34,214 nt of DNA from Planctomycetota bacterium (lineage in GTDB: Bacteria > Planctomycetota > UBA1135 > GCA-002686595): contig JADLBP010000149.1 in NCBI GenBank assembly GCA_020847695.1, positions 1 to 34,214 on the forward strand, read 5' to 3'. This document shows positions 24,684 to 31,754 of this stretch, piece after piece. Numbering within the stretch: position 1 is the stretch's first letter; each line of letters begins with the position of its first letter. The notes beneath the pieces are model-generated. The model saw nothing but the letters and a program-made list of their open reading frames with translations, was not told where the DNA came from and made no database searches. The position numbers were made by a program, and so were the translations under genes.

Positions 24684-25553
24684 ATGCTCCGGCTGACGCT
24701 CGCGTTCACGGTCGTGCTGCTCGCGGTACTGACGTTCCACGTCGTCTCGCTCGCCGCGCGAAACCACGCGATCGCGGCGCGCGAGGCCGAGGCCGCGAAC
24801 CGAACCGCGCGACTCGAGGCGGCCGAAGCAGCGAAGAGGGCAATCCTCGAGGAACTTGCTAGCGAAGGACTGCCCGAATGGGCAGGCGAGTACGTCTGCC
24901 GGACCGGCTTCACTACCGAGCGTGTGTTCGTCGCGCCGCGGACCGGGTTCGTCTACTTCGGCCGCTGGTGCGCGGGCAACGATGCGTTGGCCGGAAACGT
25001 TGTGCTAGACGGCGACGCACTGCAACTCGCTACGACGGTTCCGACGGACCTCGATACCGGCAGGGACTTCCCGGGTTCACTCGTCCCTGTCCGCAAAGGT
25101 CCCGAGCGCTTCTTGCTGAGGGGCGCCAGGAAAGTGATCGCCGCGTGCAACGAATCGAGCGGCGGGCGGATACCAGCCCTCAGCTTTGCACACATCGACA
25201 ATACGGAAGAGGAACCAGTGGGGCGACTCGTCGTGCCACCGTCGTTCCGGAAGTACCAGCTCGAGACGCCGATCGTCGGGCGCGTGACGTTCGCGGGCTG
25301 GGTCGAGTACATCGGCTACGAGGGCAAGCCGAGCCTGCGTGAGCACATCCGTCTCGATGTCGGCGCGGACCAGCGCGCCCTCGTCGGCATGACGTTCTTC
25401 GTGCCGATCACCGAGACGGAGTCCGGCCACGCGTCGGAGGTCTTCACCGTCGAATCGGCCGAGCCCGGCGCCGAGCTCGAGCTCTTCGCGTACGTACCCG
25501 AGAACACTCCGCTGCCGCGCGTCGGCGCGATCGCGTCGACGAGCTCGCGCTGA
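24684..25553 (+). CDS. Array protein 4, membrane-anchored paralogue of lipoprotein 3
   Basis: The product has 289 residues. Unlike its neighbour it has no lipobox: MLRLTLAFTVVLLAVLTFHVVSLAARN is an uncleaved signal-anchor, followed by a helical stretch (EAEAANRTARLEAAEAAKRAILEELASEG). The rest matches gene 3 closely: PEWAGEYVCRTGFTTERVFVAPRTGFVYFGRWC, ERFLLRGARKVIAACNESSGGRIPALSF, VVPPSFRKYQLETPIVGRVT, IRLDVGADQRALVGMTFFVPITETESG and LFAYVPENTPLPRVGAIAS. It lies 54 bases downstream of gene 3 and is clearly a recent tandem duplicate. The ATG context has no Shine-Dalgarno. Function unknown; the bulk is predicted periplasmic. Confidence 0.75.
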   Translation: MLRLTLAFTVVLLAVLTFHVVSLAARNHAIAAREAEAANRTARLEAAEAAKRAILEELASEGLPEWAGEYVCRTGFTTERVFVAPRTGFVYFGRWCAGNDALAGNVVLDGDALQLATTVPTDLDTGRDFPGSLVPVRKGPERFLLRGARKVIAACNESSGGRIPALSFAHIDNTEEEPVGRLVVPPSFRKYQLETPIVGRVTFAGWVEYIGYEGKPSLREHIRLDVGADQRALVGMTFFVPITETESGHASEVFTVESAEPGAELELFAYVPENTPLPRVGAIASTSSR

Positions 25554-25608
25554 ATGCCGCGCGCGATCGGCCGTCGGGGGTCGAAGGGCGCAGAGCGACG
25601 TTCGCCCC

Positions 25609-25624
25609 GGCGCCGAGCGGCGCC
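25609..25624. terminator. Small hairpin after array protein 4
   Basis: GGCGCC-GAGC-GGCGCC forms a 6-bp stem with a 4-base loop 55 bases after the stop. Without a T-run it is a weak terminator candidate. Confidence 0.25.
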
Positions 25625-25696
25625 CGCGCGAGACGGCGGCGCCGAAATCCGTGCGCGGTGCAACCGTTCGGCGCCGGCGGCGGTAAGAGGGGCAGC

Positions 25697-26185
25697 GTGA
25701 GCCTGCGTTTGACCCACCAACCCAAGCGGACTGCTGGCGCGCTCGACCTCGAACCCGAGCTGCCCAAGTTGCGCGCGTTGCTCGGCAAGCTCGCGCCGGC
25801 GCGCGAGGTGGACGATCTGGTCCAGGAGGTCGTCGCGCGGGCGCTGCGCTATCGCGACACGTTCGACGGCGAGCGCGAGCTCGGGCCGTGGCTCGCCAAG
25901 ACGGCGCTGCACGTCTACCTCGATCACCGCGCGCGGTTGGCGCGCGAAGGGCCGGTCGAGGAGGCGACCGAGCGCGCCGCCGCGCCGGACGAGAGCTTCG
26001 AGGAGCGCGAGCTCGTCGCCAACTTGCTCGCGAAGCTCCCGAGCGTCGAACGCGACGTGCTCGTGCGCTTCCACCAGCGCGGCGAAAGCGTGCGCGAGAT
26101 CGCAAGCGCGCTCCGGATCCCCGAAGGCACCGTCAAGTCGCACCTGCATCGCGCGCGCAAGCGCCTCGCGGAGGAACAGCCGTGA
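25697..26185 (+). CDS. ECF-type RNA polymerase sigma factor
   Basis: The product has 162 residues from the GTG at 25697, chosen for AGAGGGG a few bases upstream; an upstream in-frame GTG at 25658 has no such site. Region sigma-2 is LRALLGKLAPAREVDDLVQEVVARALRYRD...LGPWLAKTALHVYLDHRARLAR (the DDLVQEV stretch corresponds to region 2.2). Region sigma-4 is LLAKLPSVERDVLVRFHQRGESVREIASALRIPEGTVKSHLHRARKRLAEE, with the helix-turn-helix ending in GTVKSHLHRARKRL. It would direct RNA polymerase to a specific promoter set, probably envelope genes. Its stop overlaps the GTG of the next gene (GTGA), which encodes the likely anti-sigma factor. Confidence 0.92.
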   Translation: MSLRLTHQPKRTAGALDLEPELPKLRALLGKLAPAREVDDLVQEVVARALRYRDTFDGERELGPWLAKTALHVYLDHRARLAREGPVEEATERAAAPDESFEERELVANLLAKLPSVERDVLVRFHQRGESVREIASALRIPEGTVKSHLHRARKRLAEEQP

Positions 26186-26637
26186 AGACCGACACCGAGT
26201 TCTGGAACGCCGTGAACGCCGCGCTCGACGAGCGCCGCGATCCGCTCGCCGACGAGCGCGTCCAGGACGAGCTCGCGGAGCATCCCGAGCGGCTCGACGA
26301 GCTCTTGGTGCTCCAACGACGCCTTCCGCTGCTCTCGCGCGCGCCTGAGCGGCGCCGCGTCACCCCGTTCGTCGTGGCCGCGGCCGGGTTGCTCGCGCTC
26401 GGCGTGGGACTGGCCGTCGCGTGGATACGCGGCGCCTCGGAACCGCAGGCTTCGATCATGCAGCCGCACGATCCGGGCGACATCGTCGACTTCCGTCTCG
26501 AAGTCGTACGTCAGCGAGGCGGCCTCTCGTCCAGCGTGATCGTCGACCCGCACGGCGTGCGCGCCGATTCGGCAGCGCTCGGCGACGACGCAGTCGCGTA
26601 CTTCTCCATCGAAAGATCCCGAGGAAACCAGCCATGA
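26182..26637 (+). CDS. One-pass membrane protein, putative anti-sigma factor
   Basis: The product has 151 residues from a GTG that overlaps the sigma stop by 4 bases (GTGA). The N-terminal cytoplasmic part (DTEFWNAVNAALDERRDPLADERVQDELAEHPERLDELLVLQRRLPLL) is helical and acidic, one membrane span follows (VTPFVVAAAGLLALGVGLAVAWI, about residues 57-79), and the last 70 residues would be periplasmic. Gene order and topology fit an anti-sigma factor. However, it lacks the HxxxCxxC zinc-binding motif of classical ZAS anti-sigma factors, so the assignment rests on context. Its stop overlaps the ATG of the third gene (ATGA), so all three are translationally coupled. Confidence 0.65.
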   Translation: MKTDTEFWNAVNAALDERRDPLADERVQDELAEHPERLDELLVLQRRLPLLSRAPERRRVTPFVVAAAGLLALGVGLAVAWIRGASEPQASIMQPHDPGDIVDFRLEVVRQRGGLSSSVIVDPHGVRADSAALGDDAVAYFSIERSRGNQP

Positions 26638-27758
26638 TCATCGCGCTCACGCTCTGCGCCGCCGCAATGTTCGTCCATCCTCAGGAAGTCGAGGAGCGCA
26701 AGCTGATCGCAGTCGCGGCCGACGCCGACGCGCCGCGAACGCAGCGGACGCTGAGCGTCGCCGACATCCTCGCCGTGGACGTGCAGCGTCGCGGTGACGA
26801 TGGCCTGCGTCTGCAGCGACGCTCCGATGTCGCGAGGCCTCTCGAGATCGCGATCAGGCGGTTCGCCGTCGATGGCTCACAGCAATTGGTGATGCAACAG
26901 AGCGCCCGCGATATCAGCGCCGACGAGCTGACGGAACTGATCCAAACATGGATGCGCCCCGCGATCCCCGGCACGAATCGGACGTTCGTGACCGCGCGCG
27001 ACGACTCGTCACGCGACCAACGCATTGCGACTCGCATCGGCACGGATCTGGACATGGTCGAGATCTCGAACGACGGGATCCTGAACGCGAGGCTCACCGA
27101 CGAGCGTCACGCGTGGCTCGACACATTCCTCGCGGCGCAACGCGACATCCCCGATCTCATCGATCTGGAGTTCGTGTTCGTCACCGCTGACGAGAAGGCG
27201 TTCGATCGACACTTCCAGGCGAGCTCGGTAGCGATGCTCTCGATGTCGGAGGCTGACTCCGTGCTTTCTGCAGCGCGCGACGATGCGTTCGCGGAGGTCG
27301 TACACAGCCCGCGGATCTCGGTGTTCCCGCGCCAGTACGCGACGATCTCGGTGCTGGACGAGCTCGCGTACGTGAAAGACTGGAAGATCGTGATCGTCGA
27401 GCCGGGAGCTCAGGCGATCGCCGATCCTCAGGTCGATGTCGTGCGCGACGGGTTCGAGATCGATGCGCGCGGGACGTTCCTCGATCCGACGCACGTGGGT
27501 GTCGAACTCTCGATCGTCCACAGCAAGGTCGTGCGTCCGATCGCGACCAAGAAGGTTCATCTCGGCCTTCCGGGCGCGGCGGAGGTCGAAGTCGGACTGC
27601 CCGACGTGACTCGCGTCTCACTGGAAACACGGCTGCGGCTCGAGCTCGGGCATTGCGCGCTCTTCCGCGCGCCGCTCACCGAGCCGGATCGTTCGTCTGT
27701 CGTGTTCGTTCGCGCGGGCCGCCGTGCGCTGCCGCCGGGGGAACCCAAGCAACGCTGA
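26634..27758 (+). CDS. Exported protein with secretin-like C-terminal region
   Basis: The product has 374 residues. A short, weak signal (MIIALTLCAAAMFVHPQ) is followed by an N-terminal half with alternating strands and helices (TLSVADILAVDVQRR, LTELIQTWMRPAIP). The C-terminal half reads like a reduced secretin domain: LIDLEFVFVTADEKAFDRHF, VVHSPRISVFPRQYATISVLDELAYVKDWKIV, DPQVDVVRDGFEIDARGTFLDPTHVGVELSIVHSKVVRP and VSLETRLRLELGHCALF. These correspond to the 'SPRVTTLNGQ-A.I', 'G..L.V.P.I..D...V.L.L' and 'VETRV.V..G' steps of type II/III/IV secretins. It is too short for a full channel with N-domains. It is the third gene of the sigma operon and is coupled by ATGA. Confidence 0.6.
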   Translation: MIIALTLCAAAMFVHPQEVEERKLIAVAADADAPRTQRTLSVADILAVDVQRRGDDGLRLQRRSDVARPLEIAIRRFAVDGSQQLVMQQSARDISADELTELIQTWMRPAIPGTNRTFVTARDDSSRDQRIATRIGTDLDMVEISNDGILNARLTDERHAWLDTFLAAQRDIPDLIDLEFVFVTADEKAFDRHFQASSVAMLSMSEADSVLSAARDDAFAEVVHSPRISVFPRQYATISVLDELAYVKDWKIVIVEPGAQAIADPQVDVVRDGFEIDARGTFLDPTHVGVELSIVHSKVVRPIATKKVHLGLPGAAEVEVGLPDVTRVSLETRLRLELGHCALFRAPLTEPDRSSVVFVRAGRRALPPGEPKQR

Positions 27759-27794
27759 CGGCTCGTTGGGTCGCCGACCACGCGGAGGGGAGCG

Positions 27795-27800
27795 TAGACT
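27795..27800 (+). promoter_or_regulatory. TAGACT -10-like box, leaderless start
   Basis: GCGTAGACT ends 6 bases before the ATG at 27807, with no Shine-Dalgarno. It implies that array gene 5 has its own promoter separate from the sigma operon. Confidence 0.5.
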
Positions 27801-27806
27801 CAAACG

Positions 27807-28283
27807 ATGCGCTACGTGCTGATCGCGGCGGTGCTCGGCGCGCTCGCGGCTGTGATTGCTTTGAAACTCGCCAACCCGCGGACCACGTTCACCGAGTTTC
27901 GCGGGCTCTACTCCGACGGCGTGTTCGATGCAGGCAACGAGCTGCTGCTCGAAGCGGACGGACATTGGCGCTGGACGTTCACGACATCGCTCGACATGAG
28001 CATCGCCGAGGGGACCGCGCGCGAAGAGAACGGCGTGTTGCTGCTCACGCCGAGCTCGGGCAGCGGAGTGTTCTCGACGGACTCGCCGCCGCGGATGATC
28101 CCGGTGCGCGCCGACGACTGGCGCTTCCTGCTGCGCGAGACCGAGGTCGACGAGTTCGCGCAGTGGGCGCGCACGGGCCACTCGAAGAGCTTCGGCTTCA
28201 TGCACTGCCCAGCCGAGGGCATCCGGGCGCCGCCGTTCGAGCACGTTTCCGCACCGCCGGAGTTCGCACCGCGATGGCGGTGA
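27807..28283 (+). CDS. Array protein 5, short single-module form
   Basis: The product has 158 residues. MRYVLIAAVLGALAAVIALKLAN is a signal-anchor without a lipobox cysteine. One family module follows: TEFRGLYSDGVFDAGNELLLEADGHWRWTF, ENGVLLLTPSSGSG, MIPVRADDWRFLLRETEVDEFAQWARTGHSKS, and an ending like the proline-rich module boundary (IRAPPFEHVSAPPEFAP). The C-terminal LDVG...GM domain present in the other members is missing, so this is either a naturally short member or a gene that lost its 3' part; the reading frame itself is intact. It shows most similarity to the modules in the two genes that follow. Function unknown. Confidence 0.65.
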   Translation: MRYVLIAAVLGALAAVIALKLANPRTTFTEFRGLYSDGVFDAGNELLLEADGHWRWTFTTSLDMSIAEGTAREENGVLLLTPSSGSGVFSTDSPPRMIPVRADDWRFLLRETEVDEFAQWARTGHSKSFGFMHCPAEGIRAPPFEHVSAPPEFAPRWR

Positions 28284-28306
28284 GCAACGAACTCCGCGAG
28301 AGCCGC

Positions 28307-28312
28307 TAGAGT
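28307..28312 (+). promoter_or_regulatory. TAGAGT -10-like box, leaderless start
   Basis: CGCTAGAGT ends 7 bases before the ATG at 28320; no Shine-Dalgarno is present. Confidence 0.5.
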
Positions 28313-28319
28313 CTGAGAG

Positions 28320-29417
28320 ATGCGGTCGACGTTCGCGCTCGTGCTCGCGATGGTCTCGGCGTGCGACCGCGACCTGAACGTGGTCGACCCCAAGCTCGTC
28401 GCGGTTGGCATGTTCGAGGGCGCGGATGGCGCGACGTTGGAGCTGCGCTCCGACGGTGGGTTCATTTGGCGGCGTGATCGCCTCGACTATCGGGTCGATG
28501 GGTTCGTGCAGCGCGTCGGGCGACGGGTCGAACTCGTGTGCCCAAACGGCGGCAGCCCCGAGTTGCCGACGGCCTACACCTGCGCAACTGCGAACGAGCG
28601 ACAGTTCCTCGTTCCCGATCATGCGCTCCCTCAGTTCGTGCTTCAGCTCCGCGCGAACGAGGGGGGTGAGGGCGAATGGCTCCAGCGTGCGCTGCCTCCT
28701 GATCTCGTAGCCACCGACACCAGGGCAGTAGTGCCCGCGCCGTTCGACACGTTGCTGACTTCGCGCACTTGCTCCGTGCGTGTCGCTGATTGGCAAGGTG
28801 AGTTCGCCACGCGCTCAGTCGACTACGACGTGCGGGTCTCCATCGAAGGAGAGCGATTCACATGGCGCTCGGGAGGGCATCTGGCCGACGAAGTCCGCCA
28901 CCACGGCTTGGTCGAGCCGATCGGCCCCTTCATCGTGCTCCGACCTGGGCCCTCTTCGGAGTCCGACAGTACCGCCCCGCCCATCGTGCTCGTGCCGACT
29001 CGAGGCTCGGGCTGTCGGATCTTGCTGTTCCTCGAGTGGGCAACCAACTACGTCAACGAGTCGAACTCGCGCGGAGATGCTGCACCCATCCTGGGACTGA
29101 TCGACGACTCGGTGGGCCCGATTGGTCACCTCGAGATGCCGGAGCCTTTCGCAGCATGGATACGGACCGAGCCCTTGGAAGCACGCGTTATCACGATAGA
29201 GCCTCCGGCTACCGAGCACTCGGTCGTCGTCGTGCGCGTCGATGTCGGTTCGAATGACGGCGCGTTTCCGGGCATGCGATTGCACCCGCTGGCGAAGGGC
29301 GCCGACGACCTCGAGCTCCTCGAGATCGGCGCGCACACTAGTCTCGGCCGCGAGCGGTTCGATTCCGACGGACGTGCGTCGGAACCCAACGCGCTGTACT
29401 CGAGCCGCAAACCTTGA
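28320..29417 (+). CDS. Array lipoprotein 6, two modules plus DVG-GM domain
   Basis: The product has 365 residues. The signal MRSTFALVLAMVSACDRDL has a lipobox-like VSAC. Two modules follow. The first is VAVGMFEGADGATLELRSDGGFIWRR...RQFLVPDHALPQFVLQLRAN...PAPFDTLL; the second is VADWQGEFATRSVDYDVRVSIEGERFTWRSGG...IVLVPTRGSGCRILLFLEWATNYVNES...MPEPFAAWIRTEPLEARVITIEP. The family C-terminal domain then appears (VRVDVGSNDGAFPGMRLHPLAKG). The doubled module is an internal duplication compared with gene 5. Its stop codon overlaps the TTG start of the next gene (TTGA), so the two are translationally coupled. Function unknown; predicted periplasm-facing lipoprotein. Confidence 0.72.
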   Translation: MRSTFALVLAMVSACDRDLNVVDPKLVAVGMFEGADGATLELRSDGGFIWRRDRLDYRVDGFVQRVGRRVELVCPNGGSPELPTAYTCATANERQFLVPDHALPQFVLQLRANEGGEGEWLQRALPPDLVATDTRAVVPAPFDTLLTSRTCSVRVADWQGEFATRSVDYDVRVSIEGERFTWRSGGHLADEVRHHGLVEPIGPFIVLRPGPSSESDSTAPPIVLVPTRGSGCRILLFLEWATNYVNESNSRGDAAPILGLIDDSVGPIGHLEMPEPFAAWIRTEPLEARVITIEPPATEHSVVVVRVDVGSNDGAFPGMRLHPLAKGADDLELLEIGAHTSLGRERFDSDGRASEPNALYSSRKP

Positions 29418-30598
29418 ACACCACACCTCGCATCACGGCACTTACCTGCGGCCTGTTGCTCGCCGCATGTTCGCGCGCAGAGGATGGTCTCAGGAGCCAC
29501 GGGTCGACGGCGACCGCGTCTAGTCCGACGATGGCAGTACCGCTGCTCGGCACTGCGCCGCATGAGTCCGTCGACGCGACGCAGATGCTCGGCGAGTTCC
29601 GGGCGCAGCGCGGCGAGATGCTCGATCTGTTGGTCGTCACGCCGGACGGTCGGTATCAGTCGCTCGACGGGCCTCGCACGCACTCGGGAACCTGGTACGC
29701 GTTCGGCGGCCACCTCGAGTTGCGCAGTGCTTCGGTCGGCCGACACGTGCTCGCGTATGACCTCGTCGGCGTCGATGACGAGCTCTTCCTCGTCCCGATC
29801 GACCGACTCTCGAAGTTCACGCTCGAAGTCCGGCTCGGCATGGGCATGTCGCCGTCCTGGCTGCGGCGCGCCGCGAGGCCCGACGAGCCGCGCCCCGGTC
29901 TGCCGCCGCCTTTCGACGAGATCGTGAAGCCGCGCGCGGGCGAGATCTCGTTGTCCGAGTGGCGCGGTGGCGAATGCCTCGTGCTGACTCGTCCGGGCGA
30001 GATGCTCCACTTCGACGCGCACAAACGGTTCGAGTACCGAGGCACCACGGGTCGATTCGACAACCACGAGCGCACCGTCGGTGGCGTCGCGGTGATCGGC
30101 GATCTGCTCCTGCTCTCCAGCGACGACCCGCGCGGGGCTCCCAACTTCGCGGAGAGAATGCTCTTCGCGCCGATCCGTCACGGCGCTCGGCGCTATCTCG
30201 TGCCGTGCGACGACCTCCCCGACTTCGCGCGATCGCTCCAATGGTCGCCCGAGTGCATCGACTCCGCGTACTTGGCCGATGCCGCCGAGACGACATCGGG
30301 TGAGTGGCTCCTTCCTCCGACGTTCGCGCGCTGGTGTCGCACCGAGCCGCTCACCACGCGCGCCGTGCGCATCGGTGCCGTCGGTGCTGGCTCACAGCGC
30401 GTCAACGTCGTCACGCTCGACGTCGGTCGTACCCAGGGCGCCTTTCGCGGGCTCTGGCTGCGCGACGTCTCGAACGGAGCGAACACGCTCCGCGTCGTGC
30501 TGGTGCGCGAGAATGAATGCGACGCCGTGGCATCCGACTCCCGCGACGACGACCGACCGCAGACCGTCGGGACCGTCTTCGCCGGCACAGAACGGTGA
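29414..30598 (+). CDS. Array lipoprotein 7, two modules plus DVG-GM domain, TTG start
   Basis: The product has 394 residues from a TTG at 29414 whose last two bases begin the preceding gene's stop (TTGA). The choice is supported by the signal peptide that follows at once, MNTTPRITALTCGLLLAACSRA, with lipobox LAAC. The first module is TQMLGEFRAQRGEMLDLLVVTPDGRYQSL...ELFLVPIDRLSKFTLEV...LPPPFDEIV; the second is LSEWRGGECLVLTRPGEMLHFDAHKRFEYRG...RRYLVPCDDLPDFARSL...LLPPTFARWCRTEPLTTRAVRIG. The C-terminal domain is a diverged VTLDVGRTQGAFRGLWLRDVSNG. RTEPL before the final domain is shared with gene 6, so these two are the closest pair of two-module forms. Confidence 0.72.
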   Translation: MNTTPRITALTCGLLLAACSRAEDGLRSHGSTATASSPTMAVPLLGTAPHESVDATQMLGEFRAQRGEMLDLLVVTPDGRYQSLDGPRTHSGTWYAFGGHLELRSASVGRHVLAYDLVGVDDELFLVPIDRLSKFTLEVRLGMGMSPSWLRRAARPDEPRPGLPPPFDEIVKPRAGEISLSEWRGGECLVLTRPGEMLHFDAHKRFEYRGTTGRFDNHERTVGGVAVIGDLLLLSSDDPRGAPNFAERMLFAPIRHGARRYLVPCDDLPDFARSLQWSPECIDSAYLADAAETTSGEWLLPPTFARWCRTEPLTTRAVRIGAVGAGSQRVNVVTLDVGRTQGAFRGLWLRDVSNGANTLRVVLVRENECDAVASDSRDDDRPQTVGTVFAGTER

Positions 30599-30635
30599 TC
30601 CGCAGCGCGGGTGAGCGCGTGTTGGGTGCGCTCGC

Positions 30636-30641
30636 TAGAAT
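30636..30641 (+). promoter_or_regulatory. bioB: TAGAAT -10-like box before bioB
   Basis: CGCTAGAAT ends 9 bases before the bioB ATG at 30651; no Shine-Dalgarno is seen. No obvious BirA operator palindrome was recognised nearby. Confidence 0.5.
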
Positions 30642-30650
30642 CCTCGGCCC

Positions 30651-31754
30651 ATGACGACCACCGCCAGGACCAAGAAGTCGCCGACCGTCGCCGAGGTCGA
30701 AGCGTTGCTCGCTCGTCCGCTGCTCGAGCTCGTCTTCGACGCCGCCAAGGTGCACCGCGAGCACCACGATCCGGCGCGCGTGCAGTGCTCGCAGCTCTTG
30801 TCGATCAAGACCGGCGGCTGCGCCGAGGACTGCGGCTACTGCTCGCAGAGCGCGCACTTCGACACCGCGGTCAAGCGCGAGCCGCTGATGCAGGTCGACG
30901 CGGTCCTCGCCGCCGCGCGCGCAGCCAAGGCGAACGGCGCCGATCGTTTCTGCATGGGAGCCGCGTGGCGCGAGGTCAAGGACGGCCCGGACTTCGACCG
31001 CGTGCTCGCGATGGTGCGCGAGGTGAAGAGCCTCGGCCTCGAGACCTGCGTCACCCTCGGCATGCTGAGGGACGAGCAAGCGACCAAGCTGCGCGACGCC
31101 GGCCTCGACTACTACAACCACAACCTCGACACCGGCAAGAGCCACTACGGCGAGATCGTTCACACGCGCACGCAGGACGATCGGCTCGCGACGCTCGACG
31201 CCGTTCGCGCCGCCGGCATCCACGTCTGCTCCGGCGGCATCCTCGGGTTGGGCGAGTCGCAACACGCGCGCGCCGAGCTCCTCCACCAGCTCGCCTCGCT
31301 CGAGCCCCAGCCCGAGAGCGTGCCGATCAACGCGCTCGTGCCGATCGAAGGCACGCCGCTCGCGAACCAAGCGCCGCTCGACTGGACCGAGATCGTCCGC
31401 GCCGTCGCCGCCGCGCGCATCTTGATGCCGACGTCGGTCGTGCGCCTCTCCGCGGGCCGCACCGAGATGCACGAAGCAGCGCAAGCGCTCTGCTTCCTCG
31501 CCGGCGCGAACTCGATCTTCGTCGGCGACGAGCTTCTGACCACGCCGAACCCCAAGCCCGCGACCGACGCGGCGCTCTTCGCCAAGCTCGGGCTGCTTCC
31601 CGTTGAGAACTCCCGCGCCGGAAGCGGCGCGGTGGCGGTGGAGAACTCCCGCGCCGCAACCGGCGCGGCGGCGGGCGAGAACCGACGCTCCGAGTCCCCG
31701 CACGGCCACGGCGGCCACTCGCACGAGCACACCGGCGCTTGCCGGCACGGATGA
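30651..31754 (+). CDS. bioB: Biotin synthase
   Basis: The product has 367 residues. It is a radical-SAM enzyme inserting sulfur into dethiobiotin to give biotin. The radical-SAM cluster ligands are C57, C61 and C64 in [13 protein letters not shown]. Positions equivalent to the auxiliary 2Fe-2S ligands are present in [20 protein letters not shown] and [12 protein letters not shown], with the arginine in [29 protein letters not shown] is the usual substrate-binding stretch. The catalytic domain ends near residue 317 (FAKLGLLP). The remaining 50 residues are unusual: two 12-residue repeats ([24 protein letters not shown]) and a His-rich end ([19 protein letters not shown]). The stop overlaps the ATG of the bioF-bioD gene (ATGA). 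Confidence 0.95.
   Translation: MTTTARTKKSPTVAEVEALLARPLLELVFDAAKVHREHHDPARVQCSQLLSIKTGGCAEDCGYCSQSAHFDTAVKREPLMQVDAVLAAARAAKANGADRFCMGAAWREVKDGPDFDRVLAMVREVKSLGLETCVTLGMLRDEQATKLRDAGLDYYNHNLDTGKSHYGEIVHTRTQDDRLATLDAVRAAGIHVCSGGILGLGESQHARAELLHQLASLEPQPESVPINALVPIEGTPLANQAPLDWTEIVRAVAAARILMPTSVVRLSAGRTEMHEAAQALCFLAGANSIFVGDELLTTPNPKPATDAALFAKLGLLPVENSRAGSGAVAVENSRAATGAAAGENRRSESPHGHGGHSHEHTGACRHG
31605..31676 (+). repeat. bioB: 36-bp tandem repeat with internal palindromes inside bioB
   Basis: Two 36-base units (31605-31640, 31641-31676) share the first 16 bases, GAGAACTCCCGCGCCG, exactly, and a partial third starts at 31677 (GAGAAC). Each unit contains a perfect 8-bp hairpin, CCGCGCCG with CGGCGCGG, with different tetraloops (GAAG at 31621-31624, CAAC at 31657-31660). 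Confidence 0.7.

Noticed and set aside
26182-26637. Zinc-binding (ZAS) anti-sigma factor
   Set aside because: The HxxxCxxC motif is absent; the anti-sigma call is kept only as context-based.
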